Shown here piece by piece: positions 47,268-55,255 of a stretch of DNA of 64,000 bases (position 1 is the first letter of the stretch; every line of letters begins with the position of its first letter). The notes under the pieces were generated by a model, which was given only the letters and a program-made list of their open reading frames with translations, did not search any database and had not been told where the DNA came from. A program made the position numbers and the translations under genes. The DNA comes from Enterovirga rhinocerotis (lineage in GTDB: Bacteria; Pseudomonadota; Alphaproteobacteria; Rhizobiales; Beijerinckiaceae), in NCBI RefSeq assembly GCF_004363955.1, contig NZ_SNZR01000011.1, positions 744,001 to 808,000 of the forward strand, in the 5' to 3' direction.

Positions 47268-49088
47268 TTGCTCGCTCGCGTTTCGGTCCGGCTGCGGCCC
47301 TTCGGGTTCGCCGCAGCCTTGTTCGTCGTGCCTGCCGCGGCGGTGCCGTGGCTGCTACCGACAGCCGCCCACGCGCAAGCGACGGAGGTCGTGCTTCAGA
47401 ATGTCAGGCTCGGTTCCGGCCTGATGGTGTTCGAGGCGCCGCGGGTGATCGTCCGCGGAACCCGACTGTCGCAGGCGGATCTGACGCGCCTCCTCGACCC
47501 TGCATCGCCCGAGCCTCTGATCGATCGCGTGATGAAGCTCGAAGCCGACGAGATCCTCGTCCCCGAGCTGATCAACGTCGTCGAGTCGCCGCAGGTCAAG
47601 CAGCGCACCGTCTATCGGGACGTGTCGTTCAAGAGCATCGCGGGCGGGCGGGTCGCCTCCGTGACCTCGCCCAGCAGCACCTTCGAAGGGAGCCAGGCCG
47701 GCGAGGCGGTCAAGGGTTCGATGGGGCGCATGGCGCTGGCCGATCTCGACGTCGGCGGAACGGTCCGCGCCTTCACGGCCAAGGCCGCTCCGGGAGAGAC
47801 GCTGCGTCGCCTGCACGGAGCGTTCTCGATCGACGACGTCGTCATCGACGATTCCAAGGGCATCAAGACCCGCGTCGGTCGCATGACCGGCTCCGGGCTC
47901 TCGGCCAAGCCGACCCGCGTCGGCTGGCTGGGGACGATGGAGATCTTCGCCGCTGCGGAGGCGAGCAAGGCAAAGCCGAAATCGGACGCGGCGCGAGCCG
48001 CGCTTGAGGCGACCGGGGACCTGTTCGAGAGCTTCTCGATGGGTGACGCCGAGGCGACCGACATCTCGATCGAGGCGCGCATTCCCGACGACGACATGGA
48101 ATTCGAAGGCCGCATCCGGCGCTTCGCCTATGCGGCGCCGAAGGACGGGCGCGGCGGCGAGTTCTCGGCCGAGGGGCTCGATTTCGGCAACAAGGACGGG
48201 CGCGTCAAATACGATCGCATCGCCTTCGGCGGGCTCGACATGAGGCCGGCCATCGAGGCGTTCAAGGAAATCGGGACGCGGCCCGACCAGACGCCCAGCG
48301 TCGCGACCCTGCGCAACCTCATGACGATGATGTCCTCCGTCCGGCTCGAGGGGCTGGATGTGGACATCCCCGCGCAGGAGCCGTCGCCGAATCTGCGCGC
48401 CGAGAACGCCGAGCGCATCCGGGTCGGTCTCGGCCGGTTCGAGATCACGGCGGAGAAGCCGGTCAACGGCATTCCGACCGACATCAAGTTCGCGATCCGC
48501 GACCTCAGCTCGCCCATCCCGCCGAATCCGACGAATGACGGCATCGCGACCGTCGCGCAGCTCGGTTACGACCGCGTGGACGGCTCGTTCGGCCTGAGCC
48601 TCGCCTGGGACGAGGCGAAGCAGGAGATCGCGATCCGCGAACTCACCGTCGACGGCAAGGACATGGGCAGCGCCTCCATCCGGGCCATGCTCGGAAACGT
48701 CGTGCGGGACGTCTTCGATCCGGACACGGCTGTCGCCCAGGTCGCGCTGATGAGCGCCACGGCGAAGTCGGTCGAGATCGCGGTCGACAATCGCGGCCTC
48801 TTCGAGCGCTTCCTCGCCATGCAGGCCAAGCGGCAGAAGCGCTCGGTGGAGGACATCCGGCGGGAATACGGCACCACCGCCGCCATCGGCATCCCCGTCA
48901 TTCTCGGCAGCAGCCCCGGCGCCAAGGCTCTCGCCCAGTCCATCTCGAAGTTCATCGCCAAGCCCGGAAAGCTGAGAATCACCGCCAAGGCGCGCGGAGA
49001 TGCGGGCTTCGGCATCGCCGATTTCGCCTCCAATCCGTCGCCGGCAGGCGTTCTCGAGGCGATCGACATCACGGCGAGCGCGGAATGA
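47268..49088 (+). CDS. Large exported protein, unknown function
   Basis: A 606-residue protein with an N-terminal signal peptide ending near AAHAQ (about residue 37). The mature chain has no membrane helix and is built of many beta-like segments (VVLQNVRLGSGLMVFEAPRVIVRGT, DVSFKSIAGGRVASVTS, LADLDVGGTVRAFTAKA), suggesting a beta-rich periplasmic or outer-membrane-associated fold. No named domain is recognised. TTG 47268 has GGAGGG five bases upstream; ATG 47247 would start directly on the erpA hairpin and has no site. It follows erpA by 47 bases and precedes exoD by 40 bases. Confidence 0.8.
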   Translation: MLARVSVRLRPFGFAAALFVVPAAAVPWLLPTAAHAQATEVVLQNVRLGSGLMVFEAPRVIVRGTRLSQADLTRLLDPASPEPLIDRVMKLEADEILVPELINVVESPQVKQRTVYRDVSFKSIAGGRVASVTSPSSTFEGSQAGEAVKGSMGRMALADLDVGGTVRAFTAKAAPGETLRRLHGAFSIDDVVIDDSKGIKTRVGRMTGSGLSAKPTRVGWLGTMEIFAAAEASKAKPKSDAARAALEATGDLFESFSMGDAEATDISIEARIPDDDMEFEGRIRRFAYAAPKDGRGGEFSAEGLDFGNKDGRVKYDRIAFGGLDMRPAIEAFKEIGTRPDQTPSVATLRNLMTMMSSVRLEGLDVDIPAQEPSPNLRAENAERIRVGLGRFEITAEKPVNGIPTDIKFAIRDLSSPIPPNPTNDGIATVAQLGYDRVDGSFGLSLAWDEAKQEIAIRELTVDGKDMGSASIRAMLGNVVRDVFDPDTAVAQVALMSATAKSVEIAVDNRGLFERFLAMQAKRQKRSVEDIRREYGTTAAIGIPVILGSSPGAKALAQSISKFIAKPGKLRITAKARGDAGFGIADFASNPSPAGVLEAIDITASAE

Positions 49089-49128
49089 CGACGTCGAGCG
49101 GCGATGCGATGCGTTTCAGGGGACGGAC

Positions 49129-49836
49129 TTGGCCGACGATTTGAGCTGGTCTACAGAGCGCTCGAGTGTTCCAGCGCGGTCCGGCCGATTGTACCCTGAA
49201 GCCCGTATTTCGGCCGTCCTGCTGTCACTGGCACGGAACGCGAGCGACCGCCTGACGGTCGCGGACATCGTCTCGGTTCTGCGGGACCGGGCCTTCGCGA
49301 TCTTGGTCGTGCTTCTCGGCCTGCCGAATTGTCTGCCGATGCCGCCGGGCATCCCGCTGGTCTGCGGCCTTTTGCTCGCGCTGGTCGCTGCGCAGATCGC
49401 CGCGGGGCAGGCATCGCCTTGGCTGCCCCGGATCCTGCTGAAGCGGTCGATTCCGCAGGAGGCGGTGGAACGGGCGGTCGGCCGCGCGTTGCCCGTGCTC
49501 CAGAAGCTGGAGCGCTGGTCGAGGCCGCGCATCACCTTCCTCGAAAATCCGCTGGCCCTGCGCCTGATCGGCTTCCTGCTCTTCGCATTGGCGCTGGGAC
49601 TTCTCGTCGCGGCCCCGATCGTGGGGCAGATCCCCCTGGGCATTGCCGTCTGCCTGATCGGGCTCGGTCTCGTCGAGCGCGACGGTCTCCTCGTGATGGT
49701 CGGCCTCGGGGTCGGCATGATCGGGCTCGCCGTGAATTTCGGCTTCGCCTATGCGATCTTCTCGGTCATCGGGGCGCTGTTTTTCGGCGGTCACGCAACC
49801 TTACAGATTGTTCATCCCTGGGTGATGGCCGGGTAA
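49129..49836 (+). CDS. ExoD-family membrane protein
   Basis: A 235-residue inner-membrane protein of the ExoD family. A cytoplasmic N-terminal part (ISAVLLSLARNASDRLTVADIVSVLRDRAFAILVVLLGLPNCLPMPPG) leads into four or five hydrophobic helices. Sinorhizobium ExoD affects exopolysaccharide production and alkali tolerance, but its activity is not known. The start is taken as TTG 49129, with AGGGGA six bases upstream; no in-frame ATG fits. Confidence 0.85.
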   Translation: MADDLSWSTERSSVPARSGRLYPEARISAVLLSLARNASDRLTVADIVSVLRDRAFAILVVLLGLPNCLPMPPGIPLVCGLLLALVAAQIAAGQASPWLPRILLKRSIPQEAVERAVGRALPVLQKLERWSRPRITFLENPLALRLIGFLLFALALGLLVAAPIVGQIPLGIAVCLIGLGLVERDGLLVMVGLGVGMIGLAVNFGFAYAIFSVIGALFFGGHATLQIVHPWVMAG

Positions 49837-50083
49837 TCCGGCAGGGCCCATATGTCTTGTCATCGGATCGGGACATGCCGGCCCGGTTCCGTCGCCCACC
49901 AAGCCCCCCAGGGCGGCAGGACCTCCGGCGCAACGTTCCGACAGAACGAGACGCGGGCTGCACTCGTCGCCCCCCGCCAGTCGGCGTTTCGTGACGGCAG
50001 GTCGGATCCCCATCCGGCCTGCCGTTCCGCTTTTGGGAGCATGCTGCGATGGCCCCTGGATTCGAAAGGCGCGGCGGCTTCTA

Positions 50084-50782
50084 ATGTCCCTTATGCGAAT
50101 CCTGGTCATCGAGGACGATCGTGAGGCACTCGCCTATCTGGTGAAGGCCTTTCGGGAATCGGGTCACGTCGCCGATCAGGCTGCCGACGGGCTGGACGGC
50201 TATGCGCTCGCCCGCGACGGCGATTACGACGTGCTGGTCGTCGACCGCATGCTGCCGAAGCTCGACGGCCTCTCCCTGGTCCGCTCGCTCCGCGAGCAGA
50301 AGGTCGAGACGCCGATCCTGATCCTGTCGGCGCTCTCCCAGGTCGACGATCGCGTGAAGGGGCTGCGCGCGGGAGGGGACGATTACCTGCCCAAGCCCTA
50401 CGCGTTCTCGGAACTGCTGGCCCGCGTCGAGGTTCTCGCCCGCCGCGGCAACGGCAAGGCGTCCTCCGCGGAGGCGACCACCTACCGGGTGGGCGATCTC
50501 GAGGTCGACCGCCTGTCTCACCGCGTCACGCGCGGCGGGCAGGAGATCCCGATCCAGCCGCGGGAGTTCCGGCTGCTGGAGTACCTGATGCGCCATGCCG
50601 GGCAGGTGGTCACGCGTACCATGCTGCTCGAGAACGTCTGGGACTATCATTTCGACCCGCAGACCAACGTCATCGACGTCCATGTCTCGCGGCTCCGCTC
50701 GAAGATCGACAAGGGGTTCGACCGCCCTCTGATCCATACGGTCCGGGGCGCGGGATACATGATCCGTGACGGCGCCCGCTAG
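50084..50782 (+). CDS. OmpR/PhoB-family response regulator
   Basis: A 232-residue regulator. The receiver domain (residues 4-115) has the acidic pocket EDD (10-12), phosphoacceptor Asp54 (VVDRMLP) and Lys in DDYLPKPY. The C-terminal winged helix (about 135-230) shows PREFRLLEYLMRHAGQVVTRTMLLENVW and VIDVHVSRLRSKID. ATG 50084 or 50093 may start it. The following histidine kinase gene overlaps by 17 bases, so they form one system. The signal is unknown. Confidence 0.92.
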   Translation: MSLMRILVIEDDREALAYLVKAFRESGHVADQAADGLDGYALARDGDYDVLVVDRMLPKLDGLSLVRSLREQKVETPILILSALSQVDDRVKGLRAGGDDYLPKPYAFSELLARVEVLARRGNGKASSAEATTYRVGDLEVDRLSHRVTRGGQEIPIQPREFRLLEYLMRHAGQVVTRTMLLENVWDYHFDPQTNVIDVHVSRLRSKIDKGFDRPLIHTVRGAGYMIRDGAR

Positions 50783-52331
50783 CGCCCCGGGGGGAGCGTC
50801 CGGCGAGAGGCCCGAAGGGCCGATCCCGGAGGCCGATTCCGGCGCGGCTCGCGGCGCAGGCGCCATCCCGCCGTCTGACGGAGGCTCGGCAAACGGCGCA
50901 CTCTCCCCTCCTGCTTCCGAGGAGCGGCCGCCGATCGCGAGCCTGCTGCCGAAGCTGTTCCGGACGACCGCCTTCCGGCTGCTGCTGGTCTATCTGGCGG
51001 TGTTCGCCGTCTCCGTCTTCCTGATCCTGGCCTATATCGCCTGGAACACGACGCGCATCGTCAACAGCCAGATCGTGGAGACGATCGGAGCCGAGATCGG
51101 CGGCCTCGCGGAACAATATCGGTTGGGCGGCATCCGGCGCCTCGTCTCGATCGTCGAGCGGCGAAGCCGTCAGCCCGGCGCGTCGCTGTACCTCGTGACG
51201 ACATTCCAGGGCGAGCGCATCGCGGGCAATATCGGCTCGCTCTCGCCGGGTGCGCTCGACACCGAGGGGCAGCGCGAGGTGCAATATGCGCGGGCCGAGG
51301 ACGAGGCGCGCAACCACACCGCGATCGTCCGCGTCTTCCTGCTGCCGAGCGGGTTCCGGCTCGTGGTCGGGCGCGACGTGGAGGACCGTACGCGCATCAA
51401 GAAGACGCTCGGCCAGGCCCTCGGCGTCTCGCTCCTGCTCGTCATCGTGCTCGGCTGCGCGGGAGGCTGGTTCGTCAGCCGCCGCGTCCTTCGCCGCGTG
51501 GACGGCATGACGGGAACCACCGCGACGATCATGGCCGGCGATCTCGCCGGGCGCCTGAAGGTCGCGGGGACGGGCGACGAGTTCGACCGTCTCGCGCTGA
51601 ACATCAACGCGATGCTCGATCGCATCGGCGAATTGATGGGCGGCATGACCGAGGTCTCCAACAACATCGCGCACGACCTGAAGACGCCCTTGACCCGCCT
51701 TCGCAACCGGGCGGACGAAGCCCTGCGCGGCGCCGGCGGCCCCGAGGAGTTGCGCGAGGCGCTCGAGGGCATCATCGAGGAGAGCGACAACCTCATCCGC
51801 ATCTTCAACGCTCTCCTGATGATCGCGCGGATGGAGGCCGGGCATGCGAGCGAGGCGATGGCGGATTTCGACGCGGCGTTGATCACGGAGGATCTCGCCG
51901 AACTCTACGAGCCTCTGGCGGAGGAGGCCGGCCTTGCGATGACGACCGCCATCCAGCCCTCCCTGCCGGTCCATGGCAGCCGCGAGCTCGTCGGCCAGGC
52001 CGTCGCGAACCTTCTCGACAACGCCATCAAGTATGGCAGCGCGGCCGAGGGGGAGAAGGGCCCCGTGACGGTTCGGGCCGAGCGGGATGCGGAGCAGGTG
52101 CGGATCACGGTGGCCGATCGCGGCCCCGGCATCCCCGAGGCCGATCGCGAGCGCGTGCTCGGCCGCTTCGTCCGTCTCGAATCCGCGCGGACGCGGCCCG
52201 GCTTCGGCCTCGGTCTCAGTCTCGCGGCCGCCGTGGCTCGCCTTCACGGCGGCAGCCTCTCGCTCCGCGATCACGCGCCGGGCCTCGAGGCGGTCCTGAC
52301 CCTTCCGCTGCGCGACGGGGCGGCCGCATGA
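50766..52331 (+). CDS. HAMP-domain sensor histidine kinase
   Basis: A 521-residue membrane kinase, partner of the preceding regulator. A Pro/Ala-rich cytoplasmic N-terminus (1-60) precedes TM1 (about 72-94), a periplasmic sensor of about 125 residues, TM2 (about 218-240), HAMP, and HisKA with the phospho-His in NNIAHDLKTPLTRLR. The ATPase boxes follow: N (NLLDNAIKYG), G1 (DRGPGIP) and G2 (GFGLGLSLAAAVARLHGG). It starts with GTG inside the regulator gene, and its stop overlaps glnE (ATGA), so glnE is part of the same operon. Confidence 0.92.
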   Translation: MTAPASAPGGASGERPEGPIPEADSGAARGAGAIPPSDGGSANGALSPPASEERPPIASLLPKLFRTTAFRLLLVYLAVFAVSVFLILAYIAWNTTRIVNSQIVETIGAEIGGLAEQYRLGGIRRLVSIVERRSRQPGASLYLVTTFQGERIAGNIGSLSPGALDTEGQREVQYARAEDEARNHTAIVRVFLLPSGFRLVVGRDVEDRTRIKKTLGQALGVSLLLVIVLGCAGGWFVSRRVLRRVDGMTGTTATIMAGDLAGRLKVAGTGDEFDRLALNINAMLDRIGELMGGMTEVSNNIAHDLKTPLTRLRNRADEALRGAGGPEELREALEGIIEESDNLIRIFNALLMIARMEAGHASEAMADFDAALITEDLAELYEPLAEEAGLAMTTAIQPSLPVHGSRELVGQAVANLLDNAIKYGSAAEGEKGPVTVRAERDAEQVRITVADRGPGIPEADRERVLGRFVRLESARTRPGFGLGLSLAAAVARLHGGSLSLRDHAPGLEAVLTLPLRDGAAA

Positions 52332-55255
52332 CGGCGAAGACGGGCGCCGGCGGCAAGGCGCAGGAGAAGGCGGCCTCGCTCGCCGAGCGGGCGGCCTGGG
52401 GCAAGGCTCGTGGGAAGAAGGCCTTCGCCGCCATCACGAAGGCGATCCGCGACGGCTCGCCCTTCCTGCGCGAGGCGATCGAGACAGACCGCGAGCGCTT
52501 CCAGACCTTCGCCGGCTCCGTTCCGGAGGAGGCGCTCGCCGCCTTGATCGAGGCGCAGGCGTCGCTTCACAGGCGCCATGCCGCGGGCGACATCGACCGG
52601 AACGAGGCCGCGGCGCTGCTGCGCCGGAACCGCACGGCGCATGCGCTCCTCGTCGCGCTCGCCGATCTCGGCTCGGTGTGGGACGTCGACACGGTGGTTC
52701 GGGCGCTGAGCGATTTCGCCGATGCCTCCGTGCGCAGCGCGGTCGGCATCGCTTCGCATGAGCTCGGCCAGGCCGGGCAGCTCGATCTCGGCGCGATCGG
52801 CCCGGACGGTCAGGGATGCGGCGTCACCTTCCTTGCCCTCGGCAAGCACGGGGCGGGCGAGCTGAACTATTCGAGCGATATCGATCTCGTCGTCTTCTAC
52901 GATCCGAAGGCCCCCGCCGCGATCGATGAGAAGGGGCCGTCGCGGCTCTATAATCGGGTCGCCCAATCGGTGGTGAAGCTGCTCTCCGAGCGGACGGCGG
53001 ATGGCTACGTGCACCGGGTCGATTATCGGCTCCGGCCCGATCCGGGCTCGACCACGGCGGCCGTCTCGCTCCCCGCGGCCTACACCTATTACGAGACCGT
53101 CGGTCAGAACTGGGAACGCGCCGCCATGATCAAGGCGCGTGCGGTGGCCGGCGACGTCGCGCTCGGCGAGAGCTTCATCGCGGAGATGAAGCCCTTCATC
53201 TGGCGCAAGTATTTCGATTTCCACGCCATCGCCGACATCCACGCGATGAAGCGGCAGATCCATGCGGTGCGCGGGCACGGCTCCATCGCGGTCGCGGGGC
53301 ACGACATCAAGCTCGGCCGGGGCGGGATCCGCGAGATCGAGTTCTTCGTCCAGACCCAGCAGCTCGTCTTCGGCGGGCGCCGCCCGGCGCTGCGCGGACG
53401 GCGCACGCTCGACATGCTCGCCGAGCTTCATCGGGAGGGCTGGGTCACGGAGACGGCGCGGGACGAGTTGTCGGAGGCCTATCGCTTCCTGCGCCGCATC
53501 GAGCATCGGCTGCAGATGGTGGCTGACGAGCAGACCCAGCGCCTGCCGGCGGACGAGGCCGAACTCGTCCGCTTCGCCCGCTTCGCCGGCTATCCCGACC
53601 TCGAATCCTTCTCCGCCGACCTCACCGCCTACGCCAAGCGCGTCGAGCACCATTACGGGCTCCTCTTCGAGGACGCGCCGGAACTCGCCTCCGATCTCGG
53701 CGACCTCGTCTTCACGGGGACGGAGGACGATCCCGCGACCCTCCAGACGCTGGGGCGGCTCGGTTTCCGCGATCCGCCGAAGGTCGCCGAGACCGTGCGC
53801 GGCTGGCATTTCGGCCGCCGGGCGGCGATCACCTCGGCGCGGGCGCGGGAGGTCCTGACGGAACTCGTCCCGGCGTTGCTGAAGGCCCTCGGCGGGACGG
53901 CCGATCCGGATGGTGGCCTCGCCCGGCTCGACGCCGCCTTTGCGCGCATGCCGGCGGCGGTCGAACTCCTCGGCATCCTGCGCCAGCACGAGCGGCTGCG
54001 GCTTCTCTTCGCCGATCTCCTCGGAACGGCGCCGCGGCTCGCGGAAGAGGTCGCGGCGCGGCCCCATGTGCTCGATCCCCTGCTGGATCCCGGCTTTACC
54101 GCGCCGCCGCGCGACGAGGCCGCGATCGAGGCGGAGTTCCTCTCGCTGGTCGGCACGGCGGATGGGATGGAGGAGTTCCTCGACCGCATCCGCGACGCCG
54201 CCCATCAGCTCCAATTCACGACCGGGGCGCGGATGCTGTCCGGCATCCTCACGCCGCGCGAGGCCGGCTTCGCGCATGCCGCCATCGCACGCGCGGCGAT
54301 CCGCGCGTCGCTCGAGCGCGTCTCGGGCGCGTTCGAGGCGGACCACGGCAGGGTGCCCGGAGGCCATCTCGCGGTGGTCGGGCTCGGCCGTCTGGGCGGA
54401 GCCGATCTCACGGCGACCTCCGATCTCGACCTGATCGTCCTGTACGATTTCGATGCCGAGAAGCGCACGAGCGACGGCGATCGCCCGCTCGACGCGGTCG
54501 TCTATCACCTGCGGCTGACGCAGCGCCTCGTCGCCGCGCTGACCGTGCCGACGCGGCGTGGCCGGCTGTTCGAGGTCGACCTGCGGCTACGGCCCTCGGG
54601 CAGCAAGGGGCCGATCGGCACCCAGTTCTCCGGGTTCGTCTCCTACCACGAGGCCGAGGCCGAGCTGTGGGAGCACATGGCGCTCACCCGCGCCCGGGTC
54701 CTCGCCGGCGATCCGTCCTTCGCGACGCGCGTCGATGAGGCGATCACGGCGATCGTGCGCCGCCGCCGCGATCCGGCCGAGGTCTTCAAGGCGGTCCGCG
54801 ACATGCGCCGTCTCGTCGAGACCGAGAAGGGCGATGCCGGCGAACTCGATCTGAAGATGGCGCCCGGGGGCCTGCTGGACCTCGATTTCATCGCGCAGGC
54901 ACTCGTCCTCGCCCATGCGAGCGACCACGGCTCGCTGGTCGGTCTGCCGACGAGCGAGGTCCTCACCGAGGCTGGACAGCTCGGACTTCTGCCGCGAAGC
55001 GACGCGGCCGACCTCGTCGAGGCCTATCGCGTCCTCGACGAGGTGAACCACTGGCAGCGCCTGACGGTCGGCGGAGCGTCCGAGGAGAGCGCGGGCATGC
55101 CGGCCTTGCGGAGCCGGCTGGCCGCTCTCGTCGGCGCCCCCGATCCGAAGGTTCTCGGCGCGCATCTGGCCGAGGTGAGGAAGCCGGTCCGGGCGATCTT
55201 CGAGCGCGTGCTCGGCCAGGGCCGGGCTACTCGGCGGCGATCAGCGAAAGGTTGA
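52328..55255 (+). CDS. glnE: Bifunctional glutamine synthetase adenylyltransferase/deadenylylase GlnE
   Basis: A 975-residue protein with two nucleotidyltransferase domains. The deadenylylating N-terminal domain has ELNYSSDIDLVVFYD (about 177-190) and the adenylylating C-terminal domain LTATSDLDLIVLYD (about 692-705). Both keep the D-x-D metal residues, and each is followed by an RLRP motif (DYRLRPDPG, DLRLRPSGS). It switches glutamine synthetase activity under PII control. It starts in the stop of the upstream kinase (ATGA). Its last 29 bases overlap the end of the convergent PAS kinase gene. Confidence 0.96.
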   Translation: MTAKTGAGGKAQEKAASLAERAAWGKARGKKAFAAITKAIRDGSPFLREAIETDRERFQTFAGSVPEEALAALIEAQASLHRRHAAGDIDRNEAAALLRRNRTAHALLVALADLGSVWDVDTVVRALSDFADASVRSAVGIASHELGQAGQLDLGAIGPDGQGCGVTFLALGKHGAGELNYSSDIDLVVFYDPKAPAAIDEKGPSRLYNRVAQSVVKLLSERTADGYVHRVDYRLRPDPGSTTAAVSLPAAYTYYETVGQNWERAAMIKARAVAGDVALGESFIAEMKPFIWRKYFDFHAIADIHAMKRQIHAVRGHGSIAVAGHDIKLGRGGIREIEFFVQTQQLVFGGRRPALRGRRTLDMLAELHREGWVTETARDELSEAYRFLRRIEHRLQMVADEQTQRLPADEAELVRFARFAGYPDLESFSADLTAYAKRVEHHYGLLFEDAPELASDLGDLVFTGTEDDPATLQTLGRLGFRDPPKVAETVRGWHFGRRAAITSARAREVLTELVPALLKALGGTADPDGGLARLDAAFARMPAAVELLGILRQHERLRLLFADLLGTAPRLAEEVAARPHVLDPLLDPGFTAPPRDEAAIEAEFLSLVGTADGMEEFLDRIRDAAHQLQFTTGARMLSGILTPREAGFAHAAIARAAIRASLERVSGAFEADHGRVPGGHLAVVGLGRLGGADLTATSDLDLIVLYDFDAEKRTSDGDRPLDAVVYHLRLTQRLVAALTVPTRRGRLFEVDLRLRPSGSKGPIGTQFSGFVSYHEAEAELWEHMALTRARVLAGDPSFATRVDEAITAIVRRRRDPAEVFKAVRDMRRLVETEKGDAGELDLKMAPGGLLDLDFIAQALVLAHASDHGSLVGLPTSEVLTEAGQLGLLPRSDAADLVEAYRVLDEVNHWQRLTVGGASEESAGMPALRSRLAALVGAPDPKVLGAHLAEVRKPVRAIFERVLGQGRATRRRSAKG

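Noticed and set aside
49837-50083. Possible small gene or RNA between exoD and the response regulator
   Set aside because: Open frames there lack ribosome binding sites and family features; no tRNA-like fold was seen. Treated as a promoter region.
52271-54508. 745-codon open frame antisense to glnE
   Set aside because: A complement of glnE codons without any domain or ribosome binding site.
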